Assembly: GCA_044356745.1 (NCBI GenBank)
Contig: JBIKVP010000071.1
Location: 1-11,009 of the forward strand
Source of the DNA: JBIKVP01 sp044356745
Lineage (GTDB): Bacteria > Pseudomonadota > Alphaproteobacteria > Rhizobiales > Beijerinckiaceae
Direction of reading: 5' to 3'
DNA: 11,009 nucleotides
A program made the translations under genes and the position numbers. The notes under the pieces are model-generated. The model made no database searches. It saw only the letters and a program-made list of their open reading frames with translations, and had not been told where the DNA came from. Position 1 is the first letter of the stretch; each line of letters begins with the position of its first letter. Below are positions 1 through 6,157 of this stretch, one piece after another.

Positions 1-115
1 CGTGAAGGCCATCCTTGGCTTCCTGAATACCACTTTTCCGCAAAAAGCACGATTATGGGTTGACCGCCTATCCGATAACTTCAAAATACTTCAGACACCA
101 ACTCTTCAAATGTGA
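1..115 (+). CDS. possible 3' end of an unidentified gene (partial)
   Basis: One forward frame is open from base 2 to a TGA at 113-115 and would encode about 37 residues ending ...LQTPTLQM. It contains a basic/aromatic stretch (KARLWVDRLSDNF). I do not recognise the family; it does not look like the C-terminus of PyrB, which often precedes pyrC. Another forward frame is open only to 63, and reverse frames are short, so this frame is the best candidate by elimination. Confidence is low because an open stretch this short can arise by chance. Confidence 0.2.
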   Translation, partial: VKAILGFLNTTFPQKARLWVDRLSDNFKILQTPTLQM

Positions 116-149
116 GGGGTATATATTATATTATAAATTTCGTATTTTT

Positions 150-167
150 TATGGAAAATTTTCCATA
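150..167. promoter_or_regulatory. perfect 18-bp palindrome upstream of pyrC, possible operator
   Basis: The sequence TATGGAAAATTTTCCATA equals its own reverse complement over all 18 bases. It lies about 100 bp before the pyrC start, inside a very AT-rich leader (about 116-269). A TTGACC that could act as a -35 box starts at 174, six bases to the right, with AT-rich -10 candidates near 195-202. A perfect TATAAT lies at 247-252 but has no good -35 partner. There is no T-run after the palindrome on either strand, so a dimeric regulator site is more likely than a terminator. The regulator is unknown. Confidence 0.4.
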
Positions 168-269
168 TAAGGTTTGACCACAGAGCCCTACTTATAGTAT
201 TAACGACATAATAATCTTATATTAATAATTATCATTTATCAATTAGTATAATTATCCGCAAGAAATTTA

Positions 270-1604
270 ATGTCTTACTCTTTAAAACCTATCAAGTTCG
301 ACACGCTTTTCAAAGGCGCAACTGTCGTCAATCACGATGGCGTTAGCGTGCGCGATATTGGCGTGACAGATGGACGTATCGCGGCGATAGGCTCTTTAAA
401 TGCCGCGCAAGCGGGAAAAGTCATTGATTGCACGGGTCTTCATATTCTTCCTGGGGTCATTGATACTCAGGTGCATTTTCGTGAACCTGGTCTTACCCAT
501 AAAGAGGATCTTGAAACGGGATCCCGAGCGGCTGTGATGGGCGGTGTGACGGCGGTATTTGAGATGCCCAACACCGATCCACAAACCACAACAGAAGCAG
601 CGCTTGCAGACAAAGTGCGCCGTGGCCATCATCGTATGCATTGTGATTTCGCGTTCTGGGTGGGGGGCACACATCAAAATGCCGCTGATGTGGCCGAGCT
701 TGAACGTTTACCGGCTGCGGCAGGCATAAAAGTGTTTATGGGTTCTTCCACTGGGTCGCTTCTGGTTGAAGATGATGATGGCGTGGCCTCGATTCTCAGA
801 CGCATTCGTCGGCGCGCCGCGTTTCACTCTGAGGATGAATATCGCTTGCGCGAGCGCCGCGATGTGCGCGTTGAAGGTGATCCACGCTCTCATCCTGATT
901 GGCGTGATGCAACGGCAGCACTTTTATGCACGCAGCGTCTCGTAGCATTAGCACGAAGCGCGCGTGCTAGAATCCACGTGCTCCATATTTCAACAGCGGG
1001 TGAAATGGTTTATTTACAAGATCATAAGGACGTGGCCTCATGTGAAGTCACCCCCCATCACCTGACGCTTGTTGCCCCTGAGTGTTATGAACAGCTTGGC
1101 ACAAAAGCGCAGATGAACCCTCCCGTTCGTGATGATGCCCATCGCAAGGGCATCTGGTGGGGGCTCGAACAAGGCATTGTCGATGTGCTGGGGTCTGATC
1201 ATGCCCCGCATACCTTAGAAGAAAAGGCAAAGGTTTATCCTGCATCGCCTTCTGGCATGACAGGTGTTCAAACGCTTGTGCCGATTATGCTTGATCACGT
1301 AAATGCTGGTCGCTTAACGCTTGAGCGTTTCGTTGATCTGACAAGTCACGGGCCACAGCGTCTTTTCGGATTGGCTCGAAAAGGGCGCATCGCGGTAGGG
1401 TATGATGCGGATTTAACGATTGTTGATATGAAAAAGCAGGTCACCATCACCGATGACTGGATCGCCTCCAAAAGCCGATGGACACCTTACCACGGAAAAA
1501 CCGTGACTGGCTGGCCCGTTGGAACAATCGTAAGGGGCCAACGTGTCATGTGGGAGGGAGAGCTTGCAACCCCTTCAACAGGTGAGGCATGCCAGTTTAT
1601 GTAG
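270..1604 (+). CDS. pyrC: dihydroorotase (class I), pyrimidine biosynthesis
   Basis: Cytosolic amidohydrolase that cyclises N-carbamoyl-L-aspartate to dihydroorotate, the third step of de novo UMP synthesis. The 444 residues are normal for class I enzymes. The barrel starts after an N-terminal beta segment with the metal-binding strand DTQVHFREPG (65-74). This is followed by the substrate-site MPNTDP (99-104), IKVFMGSSTG (153-162), the metal-ligand histidines of AFHSEDE (H186) and HVLHIST (H239), NPPVRDD (283-289), and the catalytic-Asp motif GSDHAPH (308-314, D310). The C-terminal beta segment ends with VRGQRVMWEG. The usual HxH of strand 1 reads QxH (Q67, H69). The ATG at 270 has only a weak purine-rich AAGAAA upstream. 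The gene stands alone on its strand and its stop lies three bases from that of the convergent small gene. PyrC is preferred over allantoinase because of the MPNTDP and REPG motifs, though the two families are related. Confidence 0.93.
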   Translation: MSYSLKPIKFDTLFKGATVVNHDGVSVRDIGVTDGRIAAIGSLNAAQAGKVIDCTGLHILPGVIDTQVHFREPGLTHKEDLETGSRAAVMGGVTAVFEMPNTDPQTTTEAALADKVRRGHHRMHCDFAFWVGGTHQNAADVAELERLPAAAGIKVFMGSSTGSLLVEDDDGVASILRRIRRRAAFHSEDEYRLRERRDVRVEGDPRSHPDWRDATAALLCTQRLVALARSARARIHVLHISTAGEMVYLQDHKDVASCEVTPHHLTLVAPECYEQLGTKAQMNPPVRDDAHRKGIWWGLEQGIVDVLGSDHAPHTLEEKAKVYPASPSGMTGVQTLVPIMLDHVNAGRLTLERFVDLTSHGPQRLFGLARKGRIAVGYDADLTIVDMKKQVTITDDWIASKSRWTPYHGKTVTGWPVGTIVRGQRVMWEGELATPSTGEACQFM

Positions 1605-1607
1605 GTT

Positions 1608-1889
1608 TTAATGCCTGAACGCTGCGGTGAAAGATCCAGTACGGATACGCTCGGGCAAGCCTTCAGAAAACACCGCAACTGCTTCCTCGCCATACGTCTC
1701 TACAAGCTCACGGAACGCTGCAAAAAGGGCGGCGTGTGCGACACAATCACCATCGAGGCCATCAAGCTGTGCTTCTGTAAACGCTTCTGTAATGTAACTG
1801 AGAGCGGCGCGCTTTGCTTCCTGAACATCCACGATGTCGCGTTCATTTTCAGGCTCGGCTTCGGTTTGGGCTGTCCATTCATCAAACAT
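1608..1889 (-). CDS. small acidic conserved-looking hypothetical protein
   Basis: Function unknown. From the ATG at 1889 it encodes 93 residues: a very acidic N-terminus (EWTAQTEAEPENERD), then predicted helices (EAKRAALSYITEAFTEAQLDG, HAALFAAFRELVETYGEEAVAVF) and a LPERIRTGSF segment near the end. It has no signal peptide, membrane segment or known catalytic motif. The frame remains open to an ATG at 1952. The extra 21 residues are basic and unlike the rest, and neither start has a clear Shine-Dalgarno, so the start is uncertain. The gene lies about 140 bases downstream of topA on the same strand and may be read through from it. I have an impression of similar helical proteins encoded beside alphaproteobacterial topA genes, but I cannot verify this here. 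The amino-acid pattern and convergent placement support a real gene. Confidence 0.65.
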   Translation of the reverse strand: MFDEWTAQTEAEPENERDIVDVQEAKRAALSYITEAFTEAQLDGLDGDCVAHAALFAAFRELVETYGEEAVAVFSEGLPERIRTGSFTAAFRH

Positions 1890-2031
1890 GAGGCACTCAT
1901 AACGTTGTACGCATCTGCGTAAAGGATTTAATCCCACAACATTAAAGCGCATTTATGTCAAAAGCCAGATGAAAAATTAATCGGGGTTAACATCTGTGCT
2001 TTATTATTAAATTTTTAGTTATTCTTCTCAA

Positions 2032-4620
2032 CTACTTCGCTTTACGTCCGCGCGTTGCAGTTTTTTTCATAGGTGGCGCTGATGCTTGCCGCGCACGTAT
2101 CAGCGCAACAGCTTCATCAAGTGTAATCGCATCTTGAGACATTGCTTTAGGGATTGTTGCGTTTGTTGCACCATCGGTTACGTAAGGACCAAAGCGCCCT
2201 GCTTTGACAGCGATGGATTTACCGCTTTCAGGATCATCACCAAGCACGCGACCAGGATCAACAACCCTTCCACCACGTCGTGTGCCACTCCCTTCTGATT
2301 TACCCTGCTCTTTTGCAACGATCAGATCAATCGCACGATTTGCCCCGATTTCGAGCACATCATCGTCAGAGCCAAGATTAGCATATATTTTATCGTGCTG
2401 CACATAAGGGCCAAAACGCCCGATGGAGGCGAGAATCGGCTTGCCTGTTTCAGGGTGATCTGCCACATGACGCGGCAACGAAAGCAATTTGAGCGCAAGT
2501 TCAAAATCGACCTGCGCAGGCTTAATATGTTTAGGTAGACTTTGACGTTTGGGTTTATCACCTTCGCCTAGCTGCACATAGGCGCCAAAGCGCCCATCGC
2601 GCAAAGAGACATCTAGGCCGCTCGCATCATCTTTTCCAAGAATTTTAGGGCCAGATTGTCCAGCATTCTCACCGCCTTCATCGCTTTCGCCATCTTCATT
2701 GGCAGCGGCTAACTGACGTGTAAAGCGGCATTCTGGATAGTTAGAGCACCCGATAAAAGCGCCAAACTTACCAAGTTTGAGTGAGAGAATTCCATTCTCA
2801 CATGTTGGGCACGCACGCGGATTTGTGCCCTCACCTTTATCAGGAAAAATGTGCGGCCCGAGCTCATCGTTGAGAACATCAAGGACTTGTGTTGTGCGTA
2901 GATCTTTAGTTTCTCCCACTGCAGCAGAGAAATCACGCCAAAAATCACGTAAAACCTCTTTCCAATCAAGATCGTGACTGGAAATAAGGTCAAGTTTTTC
3001 CTCAAGGCTCGCAGTGAAATCATACTCCACATAGCGTTTAAAGAAGTTTTCAAGAAACGCTGTGACCAACCGCCCACGATCTTCGGCATGAAGACGCTTT
3101 TTTTCGATCCGCACATAGGAGCGATCTTTAAGCACCTGAAGCACGGATGCATAGGTTGAAGGCCGTCCAATTCCTAACTCCTCCATACGCTTCACAAGGC
3201 TTGCCTCAGAATAACGCGGGGGTGGTTCTGTGAAATGCTGGGCGACATTAATGGCTTGCTTTGAAAGCGCTTCTCCAATGCTCATTGGGGGTAATCGACG
3301 GTTTTCCTCATTCTCTTCGTCATCTTTGCCTTCTTGATAAACTGCAAGAAAGCCATCAAACGTCACAACTTGTCCCGTTGCGCGCAGATCAAGTACGCGC
3401 GCACCAGAACGCGCCTCTATGTCAACTGTCGTACGCTCAAACTGCGCTGATTCCATTTGACTTGCGATTGTGCGCAACCAAATCAATTCGTAAAGCTTTG
3501 CTTGTTCTGCTTCGAGGATTTTTGCTACGTCTTTAGGATGACGGGTTAAATCAGTGGGACGAATAGCCTCGTGCGCTTCCTGCGCATTTTTGGCTTTTGT
3601 CGTGTATTTACGTGGAACAGCGGGAAGATGCTTGTCGCCAAATTCCTTGGCAATGACTTTGCGTGTTTGCGCAATGGCTTCAGGAGCCATATCAACACCG
3701 TCTGTACGCATGTAAGTGATGAGACCAACTGTTTCACCTTTTATATCAATACCTTCATAAATTTTTTGCGCAATACGCATTGTAATTGCTGGCGCGATGC
3801 CTAACTTGCGCGATGCCTCTTGCTGAAGCGTTGATGTGGTAAAAGGCGGCTGTGGATGACGTTTTGCAGGCTTCGCTTCAATGTTGGTGATTCTGAAAGC
3901 TGACACATCAAGCGATTGGCGATAATCTTCGGCTTGTTCACCATTGGTAATATCAAGGCGTGTAATTTTCTTACCGTCAGCACCGACAAGACGTGTGTCA
4001 ATATCAGCCCCTTGCGCTGTTTTTAAGAGCGCACCTACTGACCAGTATTCTTGAGGCTTGAAACTTTCGATTTCTTTTTCGCGCTCACATACGAGCCTTA
4101 GTGCAACAGATTGCACACGCCCAGCTGAACGTGAGCCAGGAAGCTTACGCCACAATACGGGTGACAGTGTAAATCCCACCAGATAATCAAGTGCACGGCG
4201 TGCAAGATAAGCATCTACCAATGCTTGATCAACTTGACGTGGATTGGCCATAGCAGTCTGCACGGCATCTTTCGTTATCGCATTGAATGTTACGCGTTCA
4301 ACAGCAATACCTTTGAGTGCCTTTTTCTCTGTCAGGGCTTCTATGACATGCCACGAAATTGCCTCTCCCTCACGATCGGGATCGGTCGCAAGAATAAGCG
4401 TGTCAGCGCCCTTTATGGCCTTTGCAATTTCTGTAAGATGCTTTGCGCCCCGCGCCTCCATCTCCCATTTCATCGCAAAGTCAGAATCAGGATCAACGGA
4501 GCCATCTTTTGCGGGCAAATCGCGAATATGACCAAATGATGCAAATACCTCATAGTCTTTGCCGAGGTATTTATTAATCGTCTTGGCTTTCGCCGGCGAC
4601 TCCACCACGACAACTTTCAT
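2032..4620 (-). CDS. topA: DNA topoisomerase I (type IA)
   Basis: Relaxes negative supercoils by cutting and passing one DNA strand through a 5'-phosphotyrosine link. The TOPRIM domain is at the N-terminus, with VVVESPAKAKTI and the acidic DPDREGEAISWH (about 80-91). It is followed by RSAGRVQS and QEASRKLG. The active-site tyrosine lies in GLITYMRTDG (Y303 counting from the ATG at 4620), and GIGRPSTYASV (about 483-493) is also typical. The C-terminal part has one Cys4 zinc finger (CPTC...GCSNYPEC, about 604-631). Three DNA-binding repeats follow, centred on GRFGAYV, GRFGPYV and GRFGPYV (about 677, 735 and 808), and a basic Lys/Arg tail. This single-finger, multi-repeat form is usual in alphaproteobacteria. 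The frame extends one codon to a TTG, but the AGGAGG at 4628-4633 (minus strand) is spaced seven bases from the ATG, which decides the start. It is transcribed away from the repeat-peptide gene; the two share a 167-bp divergent region. Confidence 0.97.
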   Translation of the reverse strand: MKVVVVESPAKAKTINKYLGKDYEVFASFGHIRDLPAKDGSVDPDSDFAMKWEMEARGAKHLTEIAKAIKGADTLILATDPDREGEAISWHVIEALTEKKALKGIAVERVTFNAITKDAVQTAMANPRQVDQALVDAYLARRALDYLVGFTLSPVLWRKLPGSRSAGRVQSVALRLVCEREKEIESFKPQEYWSVGALLKTAQGADIDTRLVGADGKKITRLDITNGEQAEDYRQSLDVSAFRITNIEAKPAKRHPQPPFTTSTLQQEASRKLGIAPAITMRIAQKIYEGIDIKGETVGLITYMRTDGVDMAPEAIAQTRKVIAKEFGDKHLPAVPRKYTTKAKNAQEAHEAIRPTDLTRHPKDVAKILEAEQAKLYELIWLRTIASQMESAQFERTTVDIEARSGARVLDLRATGQVVTFDGFLAVYQEGKDDEENEENRRLPPMSIGEALSKQAINVAQHFTEPPPRYSEASLVKRMEELGIGRPSTYASVLQVLKDRSYVRIEKKRLHAEDRGRLVTAFLENFFKRYVEYDFTASLEEKLDLISSHDLDWKEVLRDFWRDFSAAVGETKDLRTTQVLDVLNDELGPHIFPDKGEGTNPRACPTCENGILSLKLGKFGAFIGCSNYPECRFTRQLAAANEDGESDEGGENAGQSGPKILGKDDASGLDVSLRDGRFGAYVQLGEGDKPKRQSLPKHIKPAQVDFELALKLLSLPRHVADHPETGKPILASIGRFGPYVQHDKIYANLGSDDDVLEIGANRAIDLIVAKEQGKSEGSGTRRGGRVVDPGRVLGDDPESGKSIAVKAGRFGPYVTDGATNATIPKAMSQDAITLDEAVALIRARQASAPPMKKTATRGRKAK

Positions 4621-4719
4621 CAATCCGCCTCCTCATGACTTAACCCGCGATACATCAAGGCAAAGCCAGTGACAAGCTGCATATTAAGGATAAAATATAT
4701 TTTGTTTTCGATAAATAAT

Positions 4720-4753
4720 TCGCTTGAATTATAAATTCGTTTGAATTATAAAT
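4720..4753 (+). promoter_or_regulatory. tandem 17-bp repeats forming a likely promoter for the repeat-peptide gene
   Basis: Two adjacent 17-base copies of TCGYTTGAATTATAAAT (4720-4736 and 4737-4753) differ at one base. Reading the first copy's TTGAAT (4724-4729) as -35 and the second copy's TATAAA (4747-4752) as -10 gives a 17-base spacer, the optimum for a sigma70-type promoter. The start of transcription would fall about 30 bases before the ATG at 4788. The repeat could instead be, or also be, a binding site for a regulator. No transcript data support this. Confidence 0.45.
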
Positions 4754-4774
4754 TTAAATTATTTCACAACATCC

Positions 4775-4780
4775 GGAGGA
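4775..4780 (+). promoter_or_regulatory. strong Shine-Dalgarno of the repeat-peptide gene
   Basis: GGAGGA is separated by seven bases from the ATG at 4788, close to ideal. It is stronger than the sites in front of most other genes here. It fixes both the strand and the start of the precursor gene and argues against the antisense open frame across the same repeats. Confidence 0.75.
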
Positions 4781-4787
4781 CGGTACT

Positions 4788-5084
4788 ATGAGTGATACGA
4801 AAGTGACACATGGAGCAAGCGGATTAAATGTAAATGCGTTTGGATCACCGATAGATGTGAGATTTAAGGAAGATGGCGGTGATTTCGAGCCAAATACTTT
4901 TAGAACAGGCGAAGAAGATGGTGGGGACTTCATAGAATCAACTGATGGTATAGGTGAAGAAGATGGTGGTGTCCCCGCGCTAACTACTTCGAGAATAGAC
5001 GAAGAAGATGGTGGGGACTTCATAGAATCAAATGATATTGAACGTATAGGCGAAGAAGATGGTGGGGATTTTGGGTATTTTTAA
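4788..5084 (+). CDS. repeat-containing putative RiPP precursor (graspetide-like)
   Basis: This 98-residue peptide has no recognised family domain. Residues 1-26 (MSDTKVTHGASGLNVNAFGS...) look like a leader. Residues 27-98 carry five acidic units, KEDGGDF (27-33), EEDGGDF (42-48), EEDGGVP (57-63), EEDGGDF (72-78) and EEDGGDF (89-95). The spacing is 15, 15, 15 and 17 residues. Between units lie Ser/Thr residues: T37 and T40; S51 and T52; T66, T67 and S68; S81. There is no Cys or Trp, and the only Lys residues are K5 and K27. Multicore graspetide precursors characteristically have repeated Ser/Thr plus Glu/Asp clusters, which ATP-grasp enzymes join as side-chain esters. Such an enzyme is encoded next, 176 bases downstream on the same strand. 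No signal peptide or membrane segment is seen. The precursor role is inferred from the repeat pattern and context. An acidic calcium- or metal-binding repeat peptide is the main alternative. Confidence 0.75.
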   Translation: MSDTKVTHGASGLNVNAFGSPIDVRFKEDGGDFEPNTFRTGEEDGGDFIESTDGIGEEDGGVPALTTSRIDEEDGGDFIESNDIERIGEEDGGDFGYF

Positions 5085-5117
5085 GTAACTACCATGATGA
5101 CAGGCGAAGAAGATGGT
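4866..5117 (+). repeat. six tandem units of an EEDGG-coding repeat
   Basis: Units start at 4866 (diverged, KEDGG), 4911, 4956, 5001, 5052 and 5106. The periods are 45, 45, 45, 51 and 54 bases, all multiples of three. Units two and four are identical over 31 bases (4911-4941 and 5001-5031), exactly 90 bases apart, which suggests recent duplication of a two-unit block. The sixth unit lies beyond the stop codon of the peptide gene but keeps its frame. Confidence 0.9.
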
Positions 5118-5129
5118 TGGTGGTGTTAA
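5085..5129 (+). other. in-frame sixth repeat unit after the stop codon (readthrough, mini-ORF or decayed copy)
   Basis: After the TAA at 5082-5084 the same frame continues VTTMMTGEEDGWWC and stops at 5127-5129. The GEEDG coding bases match the gene's own units. Two ATGs at 5094 and 5097 could start an 11- or 10-residue peptide, but no Shine-Dalgarno precedes them. If one T at 5117/5118 is regarded as an insertion, the unit reads EEDGGGVN followed by stops, closer to unit three. A decayed former C-terminal unit is therefore a simple explanation. It contains the only Trp and Cys codons of the repeat region. Confidence 0.5.
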
Positions 5130-5141
5130 TTAATAACTGAA

Positions 5142-5185
5142 GGAGCTGACATAGATCGCTAGAAAAGGCTATTTATGTCAGCCCC
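5142..5185 (+). terminator. stem-loop between precursor and ATP-grasp genes, possible attenuator
   Basis: GCTGACATA (5145-5153) pairs perfectly with TATGTCAGC (5174-5182). The stem extends inward by a G-U and two A-T pairs to 5156/5171, and outward past one mismatch by two G-C pairs. The loop is 14 bases. An AT-rich stretch with a five-T run (5197-5201) follows at some distance, so this is not a textbook intrinsic terminator. A partial terminator or RNA-stability hairpin here would make more precursor than enzyme mRNA, an arrangement common in RiPP operons. Confidence 0.5.
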
Positions 5186-5260
5186 AATAATTAATATTTT
5201 TGAGGTAGTGCTAACCTATATGGGTTTAATAAATTTATAAAACAATTTTTAGGAAAAAAT

Positions 5261-6145
5261 ATGATTTTAATTGTTGGCGGCGCAAAGGATTTACAGCTTC
5301 ATGCCTTATGCAAACAGCTTGATCTGAAAAAACTTGATTACAATTTTATCGCACAAGATCGCACACCAAGGAATACTATACACTGGTCTTTACAAAATAA
5401 TGAGATATATTTAAACGGTAATTTTATTCAGCCAAAAGCACTGTTTGTTCGCTATAATACTGATTTAAAATTAGAAAAATTATCGAATGAGAAAACTCAA
5501 CAATCAGCGTCTTGGTATGCTTTTATGATAGGATACGCTGCATCACATCCTAATTTACGCGTTCTTAATCGTCGTTCACTCTGGACAGCTGTGCCAAAAC
5601 TTTATCAACTTATCGCGGCTCGTGACTATGGACTAAAAACTCCAAACACAATTGTATCAAATGACGCAAACCAACTACAAAAACTTGATTTAAAAAATTG
5701 GATTGCAAAGCCGGTAGGTGGTGGAATTTACACATCTTCATTAGATGATGCCTTGTCACAATCTTTGAAAAAAAATGAAGATCTGCCATGCCCTGCAACA
5801 ATTCAAAATAAACTTGCTTATCCAGAAATACGGGTCTTTTTAATTGGAAAAAAAGCTATTTGTTTTAAAATAATGAGTGACAATCTTGATCATCGTACCG
5901 CACGTGGCAATACAATACAAAAAATTGATTTCGATCCAATAATTATTGATAAGCTACAGCTTTTAAGCGACCATTTTGGATTAGATTACAGCGCTACTGA
6001 TCTTAAATTGGATCCCGAAACGGGCGATTGGGTATATCTGGAAACAAACTCAATGCCTATGTTCGCTGGCTTCGACATCCATGCCAATAGCGAAATTGCA
6101 AACTCAATTATTGATTGGCTGACTACTGACCAAATTCCACATTAA
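5261..6145 (+). CDS. RimK/MvdD-like ATP-grasp ligase, putative graspetide macrocyclase
   Basis: The 294 residues fit the single-domain ATP-grasp ligases that act on peptides (RimK, microviridin MdnB/MdnC, plesiocin PsnB type). These activate a carboxylate as acyl phosphate for attack by an amine or hydroxyl. The pre-ATP-grasp domain covers about 1-110 and starts MILIVGGAKD. The ATP-binding lysine is likely K150 in WIAKPVGGG. The central strand motif is YPEIRVFLIGKKA (about 187-199), followed by SDNLDHRTARGN (206-217). The metal-binding residues are likely D247 (SATDLKLD), E261 and N263 (YLETNSMP). A Shine-Dalgarno AGGA lies six bases before the ATG. The gene is AT-rich by eye, more so than pyrC or topA, with AAA/TTA/ATA codons. 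It follows the repeat-peptide gene, which is its probable substrate. RimK-like amino-acid addition or a small-molecule ligase are alternatives. No transporter or protease is nearby. Confidence 0.82.
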   Translation: MILIVGGAKDLQLHALCKQLDLKKLDYNFIAQDRTPRNTIHWSLQNNEIYLNGNFIQPKALFVRYNTDLKLEKLSNEKTQQSASWYAFMIGYAASHPNLRVLNRRSLWTAVPKLYQLIAARDYGLKTPNTIVSNDANQLQKLDLKNWIAKPVGGGIYTSSLDDALSQSLKKNEDLPCPATIQNKLAYPEIRVFLIGKKAICFKIMSDNLDHRTARGNTIQKIDFDPIIIDKLQLLSDHFGLDYSATDLKLDPETGDWVYLETNSMPMFAGFDIHANSEIANSIIDWLTTDQIPH

Positions 6146-6157
6146 AGTGATTTCACA

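Noticed and set aside
1611..1922. Plus-strand 103-residue open frame opposite the small hypothetical gene
   Set aside because: It has a Cys-rich, irregular composition, while the minus strand encodes a regular acidic helical protein with typical codon use.
2709..3170. Minus-strand 153-residue open frame inside topA
   Set aside because: It overlaps the well-supported topA frame in full and has a Cys/Met/Phe-rich shadow composition.
4754..5023. Antisense open frame across the repeat region with Pro/Ser-rich repeats (SPPSSSP)
   Set aside because: It is the mirror of the EEDGG units. The plus-strand gene has a strong Shine-Dalgarno and promoter and is followed by a matching enzyme gene; the antisense frame has neither.
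4866..5117. CRISPR array
   Set aside because: Units are only 45-54 bases apart, lie in a coding frame with multiples of three, and the intervening sequences are also related. There is no cas gene nearby.
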